Assembly (NCBI RefSeq): GCF_900496995.4
Contig: NC_044010.1
Span: 930,001 to 994,000 of the forward strand
DNA: 64,000 nt
Reading direction: 5' to 3'
Source of the DNA: Aquila chrysaetos chrysaetos
Lineage: Eukaryota; Chordata; Aves; Accipitriformes; Accipitridae
A program made the translations under genes and the position numbers. The notes under the pieces were generated by a model, which was not told where the DNA came from, made no database searches, and saw only the letters and a list, made by a program, of their open reading frames with translations. Positions 35,547-48,424 of the stretch are shown piece after piece. The first letter of the stretch is position 1. Each line of letters opens with the position of its first letter.

Positions 35547-38500
35547 CTGAAAGGGAAGAAAGGGGCAATATCAGGCATGGGAGGGAGACTGAATGGCACA
35601 AGTCTGGGCTTCTCCCTGCCATGGAAGACATGGTCCTACTGCTTGCAACCACGAGGCTCCCATTCCCTCCTAGAGCCAGGGAAAAGCCCCAGTCCCACTC
35701 TCTGAGACATGCAGTATCTTCTGGGGAAGGCTAGCTCAGCACTATCCTCGGTGGTGTCATGGGTGTAAGGAATAACAAAGACAGGACATGCTTAAGAGAG
35801 AGCAAAGAATGATCTGGGCAATGGTCAGGCCACTGTCAGGTTCAATGGTATGCCAGATTTTACAACACCTTTTCAGAGAGACTAATTAAAGGCATGAAGG
35901 TTCACCCAAAATGAGATAAGAACAAATTAAAGACAGAACCACTTTCACATCTTGCTTTAACATGTGACTTTCTAGGCAATGGAAAAGAAGTAGATCTCAG
36001 GACTCCTGATAACGGTAAAGTATATGGTGACACACAGACAATCAATACAGCAAGAAAGATGAGATTAGTAAAAGAATGGCATGGTAGGTGTGATCTCAGC
36101 TAAGAGGAAGGGACTGGGATTTTGCTGGCAGGTTTCTGTCAGGCTGCAGAGAAATGGTAAGCACAAGTTTTCAAAGATCAGTTGGTCCCACAATCATTAA
36201 TGCTTGGACCACTCAGAGAGTGTGAAAGTGCTAACAAGTTATCTAGCTGGTAAAGTTGAGGAGCCTCATTTGGAAGAAAGAGGATGAAAATGTCACCCAA
36301 GACCCAGATATTTTAGGAGAATGGAGCAGTAAACTGAATGACAGGGTGAATGAAATGCAACTACCAACCGCACGTTGGTAGGCTCAGGGGATCGGAACAG
36401 GAATTCCTAACGTGTGGGCAATAGCCCATCAAGGGATACCAGTGAGCAGCCAGTGTTCAACCGACGGAAGAAGAGCAAATGTAATCTCACAGAATGCCAG
36501 CAGAGAGAGGGAGAGAACAAGAGAAGAGCTAATATCTCTGCTCAAGGCACTTCATCTGCACTCTCACAAAGGCTCAGCCCACCGGGGAGACTCTGCAGAG
36601 AAGGGCATGAGGACCATCCATGGATGGAGGACCTGTGCTGCAACAGAGGAGCTTTCCTTACTTGGCAAAGCAAGGCTGTGAGGGCATATACAAATGCTTT
36701 GAGGTGGTAAATATCCTGGCTGGATTAGAGCTGTCTAAGCTAACAGCTGGACACCCACATATCCTATTTCCTGCTAGCTGAGGCTTTACAGTTACACTGT
36801 CAAGGGGTTCCTGTCCAAGGTTTTGGGCCAGAAAGGGTGGTTCTGATCATCTTGTCCTGGACTTGCACAGTCGAGAAAGTCACCCAGAAACTGTAGATTT
36901 CTGCCTCAGATTATCCATTACCATCAGTGCTGATTACGGACTGATGATGAAGAACCAGTCACGAGTCGCTCCAGCGCTACCCGCAGTGCTTTTTTTAAAA
37001 ATGCCCATCTTGCTTCTGTTCCGATGCTGCCTGTCTTCAGCCTCCAGCCACTGGGATTTGCTAAGAATTTGCATCAATGCTGTCACATCCCTCGTCTTCA
37101 GCTCAAGGCAGGTTCAAGGCACTCAGCTCTTTTGCCAGGGCAAGCTCTCCCAACCTGAGATCTCTCTGAGCCACTGGCCCCTTCTTCACTGGAAGGGGAT
37201 TTTCACTGTGGGCCCTTTCCGAGAAGCTAAGTAGAAGGCAACTACATCACAGCTACTAATGAAAGGTGTCCCTTGTCAGCAAAGGGAAACCCTGAAGGAA
37301 GAATTTGCCATGTAATGAATTTGCAGAGAAACAGTCTGAAAACTGCAGAGAAATGGTCTGACTTGTTTGCACGTTTTTTCCCAGTGACGTGCTGGGGAGG
37401 AATCAGTCCTGGCCTGGTCTTTGGGATCATAAAGGCAAGGCAGAATTTTCAGAAGACGAGATACTGGAACAAGCTGAGCAAACGACACGCAGCAAGTTGC
37501 TGGAAGCAGACAGCCGAGGTGTGAGGGCTGAGCCAGCAACAACAGACCTGCATCGAGATCAGTGTCTGGGGACCAGCAGGCATTTGTATGAAACAGGAGA
37601 CTCTGTTACATCAAACCATCCCGATAAGGAATAAGAGGGAGGGCACCTACAAAAGCCTGGAAATTAACCTTCGTCTATTACAGCGTGGCTTGATCTCTGG
37701 GAGAATAAACAAGAAGCTTTTCAAGGCTGGGCTGTGACTGTCTCCTAGGAGGTTTTACCCCTCCTCTGAAGTGTCTGACCTGCCGCCAGACGAGTGCCAT
37801 GGTGAGCCAGACCTGCCGCTGCCCAGGATACAGCTTTCACTACATGTCCATGAGACCCTCAGCAGGCTGCCCAAGCCCCATTCTTCCTCTGGCTGCTGTG
37901 TCCCCGAGACATTTCACTGCTGTCTCTAGGGTACCCAGGGGAAGGTCAAATAAGGGCTGATGTACAGGAAAACTAACAGAAATGGGGTGATGGACACTTA
38001 CCCTTTTTTGCAGGGCCAGAGCCAGAACACAGGCCGTGAGCAGGAGGAAGAGGGTGAGTGTGAGCCCAAAAGTAACCTGCCCACTGAAGATGGTGGGAGG
38101 GCTGGAGACCTGGGCACCTGTGAGGAGGAACCACAGTTAGGAAGGAGGGGAAGGTTGATTTTGCACTGGGGCAAGGCTGAGACTGCACAAAGATGGGCAG
38201 ACTGGAAAAGGGTGCAGGGAACTGGAAGGAGCAACAGGAGGAACTGGTGAGAGCTAAGACAGGATGACAACAAGATGGGATCGAAGCGGTCAAAGGGGAG
38301 AAGGACAGGGTGAGGCTGGGAGACGAAGAGGCACCAGGGAAGTGAATAGGGAGAGAAGAAGGGATCGGTTACAGATCCATGGGGGACAGTACCTGTGATC
38401 TGCAGCCCGTACTCCACTGCTCCCAGTTTGCCTTCTGGGCCATATACACTGCATTCCCACGTGCCCGTATCCTTTTGTGACACTTGGGGTATTTCCAAGG

Positions 38501-40831
38501 TAGGGCCCATCTGGGGTCTGTGGCCCTCCAGGTTATGGGAGGTGGCCACAGCCAGCTTGCTGTTAGTGGGGGCTGAGTCGAGGTGCTTCCACTGGAAACG
38601 TTCATGTCCCCGGGGGTGTGTGAGGCTGCAGATGAGCAGCAAGCGAGACCCCTCAGAAACTGGTCCTTGGATGCTTGGAGTAACTGCAGCAAAGGAAAAA
38701 AAAATACTTTCAGGAAAGACTACAGGCAGGTCCACATCTCTTCCTCATCCCTCCTTCTTCTGTTACACCCCTCCTTTACTACTTTCTCTAGTTTATTTTG
38801 TCTTCCTCAGTCTTAAGAAGAATAATCAAGTTACCCAGGAAAACTCCTGCTTTCAGCAGAGTCCAGTGCAGTGTAATGCCCTGAATAGAGACCTTGTTTC
38901 CCACCCTGGGGTGGGAACCTATGAGCAGAAGCAACCCATGCTCACCAGACCGACATGCGGGGAGGTTTATCTGCAAGCAGTGGGGGATCCCAGAGAAGTG
39001 ATGCACCTCCCCGTCTCTCCTCTCACCTGTAACCACTGCCAAGGTCACGTCCCTGCTGATTTTCTTGCTGCCAACAGAGACAGCACAGTGGTACTGCCCT
39101 GCATCACCCGGCCCCACCGCAGGGAGGTGAAGGGGGAAGCTTCTGCTGCTCGAATTCTGGGAGATGCCCCAGTCTTGCAAGAGTCCTCCTGCAAGACGGC
39201 TCCAGTGGGCTGTCACCAGGTTGATCCCAAAGGCACTGGGAAGGTAGCTCAGGGTACACGGCAGATCAGCTGCAGACCCAGCTGCAGCATAGACCACAGG
39301 GTTGGTTGGGCCATCAAAACCTGAGCCAGAGAGAGAGGACAATGTGGGGTGGTGGCTGGGAAGAGCTCTGCAGGAAGGTGACTGGCCTGGGAAGTGAGGA
39401 CAGGGTGGGAGCTGGGAAGCTGGAGCCACTGGGGTTGGTCAGTCACATCAAAGGGAGCAACTTGGGGATGCTGGTGTAGCAACACAGAAGCTGAGCTCAC
39501 CTAGAATTTGCAGGTTGTACGTGGCAGAAATGATCTCGTTATCGGAGTATCTGAGCTGGCAGCGCCAGGAGCCCGCATCACTCATGGCTGGCCGGAGGAT
39601 GGAGAGAGCGCCATGCGAGGAGCAGAAGGTCCCGGAGGTGGGGACCAGGCGCCCGTTGTGGAACCAGCACGTCTCCACAAGGTTGGCCCGGTGGCTAGAG
39701 TTGCAGCTCAACAAAAGCGGTTCATTTTCTACCACAGGGCTGGGTGGACTGAGGGTTACTGCAAGAAAAAGGAAGCGGGGGGGGGGGGGGGAGCGGGGGG
39801 AGTTAAGATCACAGGGGGACTACCAAACCATCCCTTTGTGCCTCTCCTGTCCTAGCTTTGTCCCTCAGGCAGTCCTCTCTCCAGAGCTGAGAGCAGACAG
39901 CGGGAAGCTGTGCGCTTTCAGGAGGCTGCTGCCTGTACTCTAACCTGCCCTGGCAAACATGGCATGCCCACCCCGTCCCACCCTTACAACCTCCCTGGTC
40001 CTACAATCAGCGTTCTCCACGGTTTCCATCTTCTCCTACCTGTAATTACACCCAGCTCCACCTGGCAGCTCCTGACCTCCGTGCCGTATGTCACCTGAGC
40101 CTCATACAGCCCGACGTCCTCGCTCCGGACCGGGTCGATTCGCAGGGAGAAATTGCCATTGCGTAAGGCGGAATCCTGGACTGACACCCGGGGCTTCATG
40201 GGCAGTGCCGTCTTCCGAAGGCCCGAGTACCCCACCTCCAGCACCACGTGTGGCTCCTGGCGGGCGCTGGGAGTGGGACAAGTGAGCGGCTCGTGCCAGA
40301 GGCAAAGGTGAGATCGAGGCAGAGGGGCAGGATGGGGGGAATGTGGGGAAGGATAAAGGGGGCTCAGAGTGTCTCCCATCCTCCCCAGTCCCCCCCATGA
40401 GGACACGGATCTGTCTTGGCCCTGGCGTACCTTCCCCCATGCCGCTTCCACAGCACGGATGTCTTGTCAGGCAGCTGCTTCCACATCTTTTTGGGGCTCA
40501 GGTGGCAAGGCAGCACGGCTGAACTCCCCGCTCTGGCCCACACTTTCTGCTCCCTGCTTTCCCCTTCTGCTACTCCTGGTAGGATGTGGCCAGCTGTAAG
40601 GAGATGGAGGGTTGAGCAAAGGGTGGGACTCATGGAGCAGAGGGCAATATCTGGCCATCTTCGGTGGGGTTAGAAGGGCACAAATTCTCCTTTCTATACC
40701 TGTCAGGGACCAAGTAACACCCAGACTCAACTTTCCGAGCTCCTCTGCCCTCCCTGATACGTTCAGCCCCTCTTACCATTGAAAGCCAGCAGAGTGAAGG
40801 TGAGGAACAGCACCAGGGACATCAGCTTCAT
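35436..40831 (-). CDS. LAG3: LAG3 (CD223), inhibitory MHC class II receptor (complete gene, 8 coding exons)
   Basis: LAG3 is an inhibitory type I receptor of activated T cells, a CD4 paralogue with four Ig domains. Coding exons on the minus strand: 40831-40777 (signal), 40593-40431 and 40266-40040 (D1), 39758-39501 (D2), 39320-39027 (D3), 38683-38393 (D4), 38117-38002 (membrane), 35546-35436 (tail). They sum to 1,515 nt, 504 aa, with all phases matching. D1 shows the LAG3 peculiarity: the usual Y-x-C on strand F is YEAQV and the cysteine is shifted to strand G (RSCQVEL). D2, D3 and D4 end in DAGSWRCQL, DAGQYHCAV and DTGTWECSV. The membrane helix lies in TFGLTLTLFLLLTACVLALA. The tail keeps FPALE (FSALE in human) but has no EP repeat. 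It lies next to CD4 on the same strand, as in mammals. Confidence 0.95.
35547..38001 (-). other. LAG3: LAG3 intron 7
   Basis: This is by far the longest intron of the gene (the others are below 0.6 kb). No further exon, repeat or conserved motif was recognised inside it. Confidence 0.75.
38002..38117 (-). CDS. LAG3: LAG3 transmembrane exon
   Basis: The 116-nt exon encodes a short connecting peptide (AQVSSPPTIFSGQ) and a hydrophobic helix ending LALQKR at a GTAAGT donor. The stalk is short compared with the ADAM-cleaved connecting peptide of mammals. Confidence 0.9.
38393..38683 (-). CDS. LAG3: LAG3 Ig domain 4 exon
   Basis: The 291-nt exon encodes a C2-type Ig fold: LLLICSLTH (B-strand Cys), FQWKHLD, and KDTGTWECSVYG (F-strand Cys). 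Confidence 0.92.
39027..39320 (-). CDS. LAG3: LAG3 Ig domain 3 exon
   Basis: The 294-nt exon has cysteines in ADLPCTLSY and GQYHCAVSV, the core tryptophan in AHWSRLAGG, and LAVVT at the end, like the domain-3 end LAIIT of human LAG3. Confidence 0.93.
39501..39758 (-). CDS. LAG3: LAG3 Ig domain 2 exon
   Basis: The 258-nt exon has cysteines in LLLSCNSSH and GSWRCQLRY, plus two further cysteines (VETCWFHNG and GTFCSSHG). It ends YNLQILG, close to YNLTVLG of human LAG3. The acceptor is preceded on the minus strand by a run of 15 C within its pyrimidine tract (39,777-39,791). Confidence 0.93.
40040..40266 (-). CDS. LAG3: LAG3 Ig domain 1, second half
   Basis: The 227-nt exon encodes ARQEPHVVLEVG, then LPMKPRVSV, NFSLRIDPVRSEDVGLYEAQ and RSCQVELGVIT. 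The missing strand-F cysteine with a cysteine on strand G is diagnostic of LAG3 D1. Confidence 0.93.
40431..40593 (-). CDS. LAG3: LAG3 Ig domain 1, first half
   Basis: The 163-nt exon encodes VWARAGSSAVLPCHLSP and SVLWKRHGG. It aligns with VWAQEGAPAQLPC of human LAG3. It joins the next exon after HGG, leaving only about a dozen residues where mammals have the proline-rich extra loop. Confidence 0.93.
40777..40831 (-). CDS. LAG3: LAG3 signal-peptide exon
   Basis: The ATG lies in a near-perfect Kozak context (GCCACCATGA) and encodes MKLMSLVLFLTFTLLAFN, a clean signal peptide. The donor is GTAAGA. Confidence 0.92.
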
Positions 40832-43800
40832 GGTGGCATCCAGGAGAGGCGAGGGGCAGCGTCTTCCCACTTGGGTCCGTACTTGATCAGGTCCAAAGCT
40901 TTAAGAGATCAGCAAAAATGAGCATGGGCAAAGAAGATGCTAGAGTGCATGGAGGAACCAAGGGGGGTCAGCTGGATGTGCTTGCTATCATGCTGTTTCT
41001 CTCTCTGATCAAATTATTTCCCTAGATGCTCTTATATTGCAGGTGGGCAGCTAATTTCCTCATATCAGTAAGAAGATGCGTCATGACCAAGAAACCAGCA
41101 TAATTCTGAGGCACGTGAAGTCAGAGCTGGAGCCAGTGAGAGAGAGGAGGGAGGGACCAGAGACACTGTTCTAAGCATCTTTTAGTGGAAATTCTTTGAG
41201 TCGCTGTTGTTTTTCTTACAAGTTTCGCTTCTACATAGACAGTGGAAAAAGTGTAGAAGACACTTCCCAGCAAGTGCCCTTCATGTTTTTCTTTCATCTC
41301 TTACCTTTTTTGGTTTGATCTTTCCGCCTCTTATAGTTTCTGTCTACTTGTTTCAGGGCTTTTGAGAACACGTTGGTCTTCTTTTCGCTGTTCTTTTGTT
41401 GTTGTTGTTGTTTTTTCTTTTTTTTTTCCTTCTTTAATCCTTAAAATACACTGATTTCTTGGCTTTTTCTCATTGGCCAGTTCACAGGCAGCATGAGGAA
41501 AGGGTCTATGGTGAGCTCCAACCAGGGCACATGTGACCCATCAATCCAGAGTCCAGGGGCAATATGGCACAAAGCTGAGGTGGTCTGAGGGGACAGAGAG
41601 GACCATCCAAGAGAAGCGACCAGCACCGAGAAGAGGGGCTGCATGCTGTGGCACTGCGAGGGGTACGAGGAAGGGACCCTCGCCCTCCAGCAGCGCTGGG
41701 GAAAACCCACCCGAGCTCATGCGCTGAGGGGGCTTGTCATAGCTCCCATGTAGCTGCTAAGCTTTGCATAGGGCAATACATTTCCATCCGTGTGCCTCAT
41801 CCTCAGGCCCCTTTTGCCTCAGAGAACCCCCACTGTTGTGGCTCACACTTTCCAGCAACCCACTGGCTCTGACTCTTTCGGACTTAATCAGCCCTTCATG
41901 ATGGGTGTCAGACACCCAAGCCCCTCGGCGGCTCATCCCCGAGGGCTGGGGCTTTTCCTGGGGGTGAAGGAAGGGAGGTGACTCAGAGCGGCCGCTTCTT
42001 CACTGTAGAAGGATCAGCTGTGTGGTGAAGGTGGAGGATAAAAGAGAGCAAGTGGTACACCTCACTTCAACAGCTCCCTGTTGTGGTGACCGCTCTCCTC
42101 TCTTTTATCAGGAGGCTCTTCAGCCTCCTGGGGAGTGGGATCGGTGTACAGGCACCTGGTGTGAACTTGTGTGCCTCAATGTCCCCAGGGTAGTGGAGAC
42201 ATTGTAGTGTCCTTTGTGCCCTCTGTGTTACACAGCCCATGGGATCTCATGAGAGAGGAAGAGAGGAGAGAAGTTGGGTGAGAACTTGTGACGGTTGGCA
42301 GGACGTGTTTTTTCCTCCTGTTCGAGAAAAACAGTTTGTGGTGCCCAGTCCAAGCAGAAAGCATCAACCTCTCTTTCCCCTGAATCAGCAGTGCGAGAAT
42401 GGTGTGAGTGTGTGGGTGAAGACAAGAGACAGAGTAGAGAGATGGAACCGTGGTGTGGAGACACGTACGGCTCCGCAGCCCGGTGTCATCTGCTCCCCCT
42501 CCTCTGGCTTCACCCGGGCGACACATCGAGCTCGCTGCTCTCCCCCTCCATCCCAACCCGCTCCGCACTCTTAACCTCGGCGCCCTGGCCCTATTCCCCT
42601 CTAGTCCCCAAAACCACCCTTAACTGAATCCCTGCTCTAGAAAATGCTTCTTTCTTGTAAGAACTGGCAAAGGAGAGAGATAGATTCCCATCCTGCTGCC
42701 GCTTCCCGAGAGGCAGTCACGAGGGACTGATGGAGAGCGCAGGAAAGTGACAGGAGCTGTCTAGCACTGGGAGGGGGCATTTGGGGCCGAGGGGTTATTA
42801 TGCTGAGTGAGCATGTTGTGAAATGAAGGTTCTGGAGGCACTGTTTTACTCAGCACCAGGCTATCTTTAGCAAAGACACCTGTGACGTTTCTCTCTAACG
42901 ACCCATTTTAAATGCTGACTCCCTTGAATGGCATTTTCGTCATCTCCCAGAACAGGACCCCGCCGCAGAAATAACAATGACGGGAGCAAGATCAGCATAG
43001 GGGCATCTTCTCAGAACAGCCTGCGTGGGTCCCTCGGGCAGAGGGGCTGACGGGGACGTGTGGGACTCTGGCAGAGCCATGGGGAATGAGGGGCAGGCTA
43101 CAACGAGAGTAGCCCAGGACAGGGATACAGAAGCCCAGCTCACTAAATACTCCTTTGTCCGTGTTAGGCATTAGCTAGCTTCAGCCAGGTTCCAGACTTA
43201 CCTGCAGCAGTCACCTTGCTCAGAACCTTAATACATTGCTCTTCTTGTCTCTTTTGGCACGTCTTATGGGTGCAAACTACACTTACCGCGAAAAATAGGA
43301 ATAGAAAACACTATTCTGCAGTATCATTGAGTTAGTCTTGCTGAAGGAATTTTCCATTGCGTTTCCAGATTTCTGTGATACAATGTTTTTCTCTGAGTGA
43401 TTCCACTTTCATGTTTTGGTCCTTGCAGCATCAAGTCTGAAGCTAGTCACAATCTTCTGCTTTATGCTGACTTTCTGAGGTGCTCTATAATTTATTTGCA
43501 GACTTTTAACTGACCGAAGAAATTGCGCTGTGACTTGAAGACTGGGTTATCAGCCGTGCAACTTGAGATCAGCCGGTTTGGGTGTTCCTGAGATAGAGCG
43601 CTCACCAAAAAGACCTCATGTAAAACGTCCTGATTGCTGTTTGCCCAGAGCTAAAGCAAACATAACAAGCAAAAAGAAGTTGCTTACTAATAAGAGATAA
43701 CTAATAACTTTGTGGTGAGGGACTGTAAACAGAAAGCAGCCATGCCTGGGGAGACAGAAGGGAGGGTCTGGCAGGGGATGTAGTGTGAGCAAAAGCAGCT

Positions 43801-46800
43801 GGGCAGGTTGGTACTCAACAGGCGCCTGGATGGGCAATGGGCTTTCCAGGGGTGAGACTGGGATTAACTGTGAGACTTCTGGCACTGACTGGGAAGCTCA
43901 GGGAGCTAAAAGAGATCTAAGCTCAGCTCCAGAAGCGAAGTAGTGGAGCTGCCCTTCTCTGGGTGCTCAGGACAGACGCAGTGGTTCTGGAGTGGGTGCG
44001 GAGGGACCAAGCAGCAGAACCCTAAACTGGAAAAAGTCGGTGCCCACGGCTTGACAGGCTTTGTGTCAGATGCACAATGTGGAAATGCATCGAAATAGGC
44101 ACCCCTGAGGTAGAGGGATGCAAGCCACTCCTCCTCCACAAAGGGCCATGATGGTTTCTACCAAGGTGCCAACCTGGGATCCATTCTGTATATGAAATTG
44201 CTCAGCTTCTCTCAGTCCGGGGTGGGTACCAAATGCGCTTCCTTTCTCACGGGAGGAAGCGGTTGCTCCAGACTTCTGTCCCTCTGCAATGCCTGGAAGC
44301 AGCACGTTATCTTCCCATGGCCAGGGTACGCCACGCGTCAGAGTGGTCTTGGAGAAGGGACCCATTTATCTGAGGTGACAGATCCCAAAAAGGGGTGAGG
44401 AGAAGAGGATTAGAAAAGAGAAAGTTCACAACTCCCAGTAGATCTGGGCAAAACCAAAATGTGCCTCTGCAGAAGTGCTAGGAGGAGGAAGAGTGGCTGG
44501 CTGCCTGACCTTTATCGGCAGGCTCTTTTGAAAAGGTCCTTTTTAGAGGATTTGCTGAATGGGCAGTGCCTGAGTCACCACAGGTCTGTGATGTGGAGCT
44601 GAGGAGAGTCTAGCGGTGGCCTGCTTCCCAGAATCCCATGGGAACAGTTTTAGGAAAGCATAGCTTTATGGAGTCTGGACAAATTTGCAGCTTCTTTCTT
44701 TACAGTGCTAAAAGGTGAGTCACCTTTGTATGACAATCCTCAGCAGATAGCTGAATATCCCAGAGAAACATGAATTAGAAAGTCAGGAACAACATTGGGG
44801 GTGCTGACCAAACCTGTGGGCTGCTTTTCTGCTAAAAAAACCTGAGTGATTTAATCACTGAAGAGAATCTGCAGCATTCATAGACATTTGGCAGCTAGCA
44901 TCTTGTATCTGGCCAGCATCAGCTGAGGAGAAGTGTGGAACTGTTCTCTTTCAAAAGGCCTCCAGATCCTTCCTGGGGGAGAGATGGGATGCTGGAGGAT
45001 CCTCTTTGGACATCCACAACTACCTGTGGAGATGGTGATGGATATCGGTGCCTTGGCCAATATCTAGTTAAGCGATGTCTTTGATGTCACAGGATGTCTT
45101 TGATGCCACAGCTTCTGTGTTTTGCAACACAGAGGGTGAGGTGGATCAACTACAAAAATACATGCAGCAAGCTAGGTTACATTTTGACTCACTTCCCAAT
45201 GCAGCATTCATGCCACGCTTTTAATCCACTGGAAAAATATGTGATAGCCTCCCAAAGGTCCCAGGGCTGCAGTAATTTTTCTCAAGAGTGAAGAGGTACC
45301 CAGGAGCCCAACACATGCAAGGGATGGGAGAAGCATGCCAGCTGTGAGCAGAAAGGTCTCGGTTACAGTGACCTGACACTGAGGTGAAGGAATCGGGCTT
45401 TGACCCAATGTGCCATGTGTCGCTGAGTGACTGGGGCGGTAGCAGAATGGTCCTAAAAGATTCCTTCGACTCAGGTATGGGCTGAAAGGAGCTGAGGGGC
45501 ACTCTGATAGGAGCCGAACCTTGGTCTGAGAGTGGGATTCCCAAAACCTGGTTCTCCCAGGGGTAGCTGGAGAGAAAGAGTCTGACCATCTGCAGGGTCC
45601 TTGGGCCCCGGAGGGCTGGAAGCTCCAGTGCCGACAGCAGAGCTGGATGACAGACTAGCACTGGACATCAGGGGTAGTCCAGAAAGCAGGTGAGCACTGG
45701 CAGAAATGGCCAGCAAACAAGACCTCTGAAAGAGCTGTCAGCACCAAGACTGGTGTCAGGATAGGCTGGGAGGATGATGCCGGACATGTAGTGAAACCAG
45801 GGCACCCAGATTTCCTCATCAGATTACACACAAGCCCCTTCCTAGGTGTGGCTTCTTCGGTTTGCCGTTCTCTTGACAGTTTTGCAGGCAGACTGTATGA
45901 CTGATTTTTCCTGAGGGTTGTTTTGGCCTGGGGGATCTCCAGAACAGATGTGGGTTCTGTTGGCTGGTGTGAGACCTTCCAGCAGCTGATCCAGGGGAAT
46001 ATCGATGGTCTCCTGGGTGCCAAGAGGGAGATAGGCTGATCCACATATGCCAGGATCAGATCCCCATTGCTGCTGTTTGTCTCAACTGACAGACGATACA
46101 GCAAGTATCCCCTCAAAGAAAAACTGCCTCAGAAGGATGTGCCTTCTGCGCAGGGGGCTCGAATCCTTTCTGTGTCTTACTCTTGGCAGCAGCGTGGGTC
46201 TCTCTGACACAGAAGAGGCACCTCGGACATGTTTCAGATGCTGGGGGATGAGCATTGCCCCGGGCACAGAGGGGTCTGGCTCCAGGCTTACTTGCATGTG
46301 TCCTCGGGAGCTGTGAAAAAGTAGGCCTGGTCCATGTGCTGTGTTTTTATGGTGCATCATGGCAGGAGAACATGAGCCCATATCTTACGGTACACTGGAG
46401 CTCTGGAAGCTACAGGCAAATACTTATTACTAAAGAATATGTTATTTCTTTCTTAGTGGGAAAGCTAGATATAAAAAAGTAGAGGGTAACTAAAGGAGCA
46501 TTTGATGCTATGAGAAATCATTTGCAGAAGAATACAATCCCTGGGAAGGTTCATGTGGATGATGGCGCAGCAAGGAAGGGGAGAGCAGCGCTCCAGAATA
46601 CTTCTGAAGAGAATGAAGTCTCTGATTTGGTGATCCCCAACCACTTTGCTTTGAACAAAAATTGCTAGGGAGGGAGATGGTGCATTTTTAAACTGAAAGG
46701 GCTCATTGTAAATCAAAATGGATTTATTTCTTTACAGTTTAGTTTTCAGCTGGATCAATACTCTGATGCTCATCAGTGTTGACAAAAGAGAGGCAGCAGG

Positions 46801-47009
46801 AGAGATGAAAGGGAAGATGGGATTGCCCCTTTCTGCAACACTATTCATTTGTGCTGGATTGTGTGACACGCTGCAATTTAGAGTGTGGTGGCAGCTGAGC
46901 TTTTTTTTTCAATTTCCTCTTCATTTGGCACCTCATGGCAGGTAGCAGCCTGCATTGTGTTGTAAGATAGCTTCTACTGCCCCACTAAGAAAAAAATGCA
47001 AAACCAAAT
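40832..47009. other. Intergenic stretch upstream of LAG3
   Basis: This holds the LAG3 promoter side (no TATA box or CpG island noticed) and 6 kb without a recognised gene. A polypyrimidine/poly-T patch lies at about 41,395-41,440. Minus-strand frames at 44,066-44,365 and 45,655-46,116 have no recognisable domain. The first contains LLPGIAEGQ, faintly like ILPGVAEGE of LAG3 D1, most likely by chance. Confidence 0.5.
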
Positions 47010-47610
47010 GAACCCACTTGTTGGTCACAGCACCACAGGAAGACTCATGCGGAAAGGGACCTCTGGGGTCTCCACTCCATCCCTCTGCTCCCAGCAGACT
47101 CTCAAACTAGGCTGAGTTGCTCAGGGCCTGGCCCAGGCAAATCCTGAACACCTCCAATTGTGGAGATTCTCCAGCCTCTCTGAAAACCTGTTCCACTGCT
47201 GAAGCACCCTCATAGGATAGGCTTTTCCTTATGTCCCATAGGAAGTCCATTTGTTGCAACCTGTGCTGCTTGTCTCGTGTCCTTTCTCTGTGCCCCTGTG
47301 AGAGGAGTCTGGCTCTATCTTCTCTCTAAGCCCCTTTGGGTAACAGCAGGCAGCAGTTAGCTCCCGGCTCTTCTTCAGGCTGAACAAACGCTCCTTGTCA
47401 TGCGTCATGTCCTCCACCCCACAGACATCTTAGGACCTTTTGCTGGACTTGCTCCAGTGTGTCAACGTCCCACAGTATTGCAGATGTGGCTTTTCATGTG
47501 CCATGAAGATGGGATTAATTGCTGCTTGCTGTGTTCTTGCTAATGAAGTCTGGCATTTGACTAGCCTTCATCACTGCAAAGAGACCCTGCTGGCTCTGGA
47601 GGTACCCCCA
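47010..47610 (-). mobile_element. CR1 LINE 3' fragment (antisense)
   Basis: Antisense CR1 text includes 'cggaaagggacctctggggt', 'gggcctggcccaggcaaatc', 'ctcttcttcaggctgaaca', and 'ttgctggacttgctccagtg' into 'cagtattgcagatgtggc'. Orientation is minus. Confidence 0.8.
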
Positions 47611-48424
47611 TTCTCACCACACTGGAAGATAACTGGCTATCATTATGGCACATACAACAGGCTTTGTTGGTGTAAGGACTGACTCTTATTTACCCTCAAA
47701 GGAGGCTGGGACAAAAGAGATGGAACGATTCTTCTGTGTAAAGGGGCTTTAAAGTTCCTAAGAAGGGGTGGGACCTCCCGTGTCATGGTGAGGGCTGGGA
47801 GAGATCTGGGTTCCCAAGACGGAGACCCAACAAACTAAATATTAGGAAGTTCTGCCAGGAGTCTGTCACTGGCGTGCAATTAAGGCCACATGGGGAAAAC
47901 ATGGGTTTAAGCTAAATTTTTTTGGTTTGGTGCTGTTTATAATTTTTCCTGGTTCTAAGAAGTTTTTGTTTGCAGGTGTCAGGTCCCATTCTCCAGGAGG
48001 TGAACAGGCCACGCTGAGCAGCGTTCTCTCCACTGTAACAGGCTTCTCTGCCAGGTTTTTCTCAGAAAGCCACAAAAGACCAAAGGACCCTCTCTAGCTG
48101 TACGGTGTGCATGAGAGTAGAAGATAAAGCAGCTAATGCTTTTGTGTCCTGTGTAAATACTTCAGCCCCTTTGTTGATGAGATTAAAGCATCCTAGAAAT
48201 TCAGACTCCGTGAGCTTCCAGTGCTAGGCTGCCACATGATTTCTTCAACATCCAACTGCTTTCTGATGTCCATGGCTGTCTTATGCTGCCAGAATGTGGT
48301 TAGGAGGGCTTCACAGCTCTGCAGGTGTGACTGTCTCTCCTGGCATGGTGCACACTTCATATTTGGCAAGGTTAATGGGAGGCAACTGCCTCCTAAGACC
48401 CCTGGTAAAATCACACTTAGAATT

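Noticed and set aside
44066-44365. Possible LAG3-like Ig relic (LLPGIAEGQ resembling ILPGVAEGE)
   Set aside because: The match is limited to about nine residues. No Ig cysteine or tryptophan framework follows, so chance is the better explanation.
45655-46116. 153-codon minus-strand frame with a hydrophobic stretch
   Set aside because: No family was recognised, there is no signal peptide, and no matching exons were found nearby.
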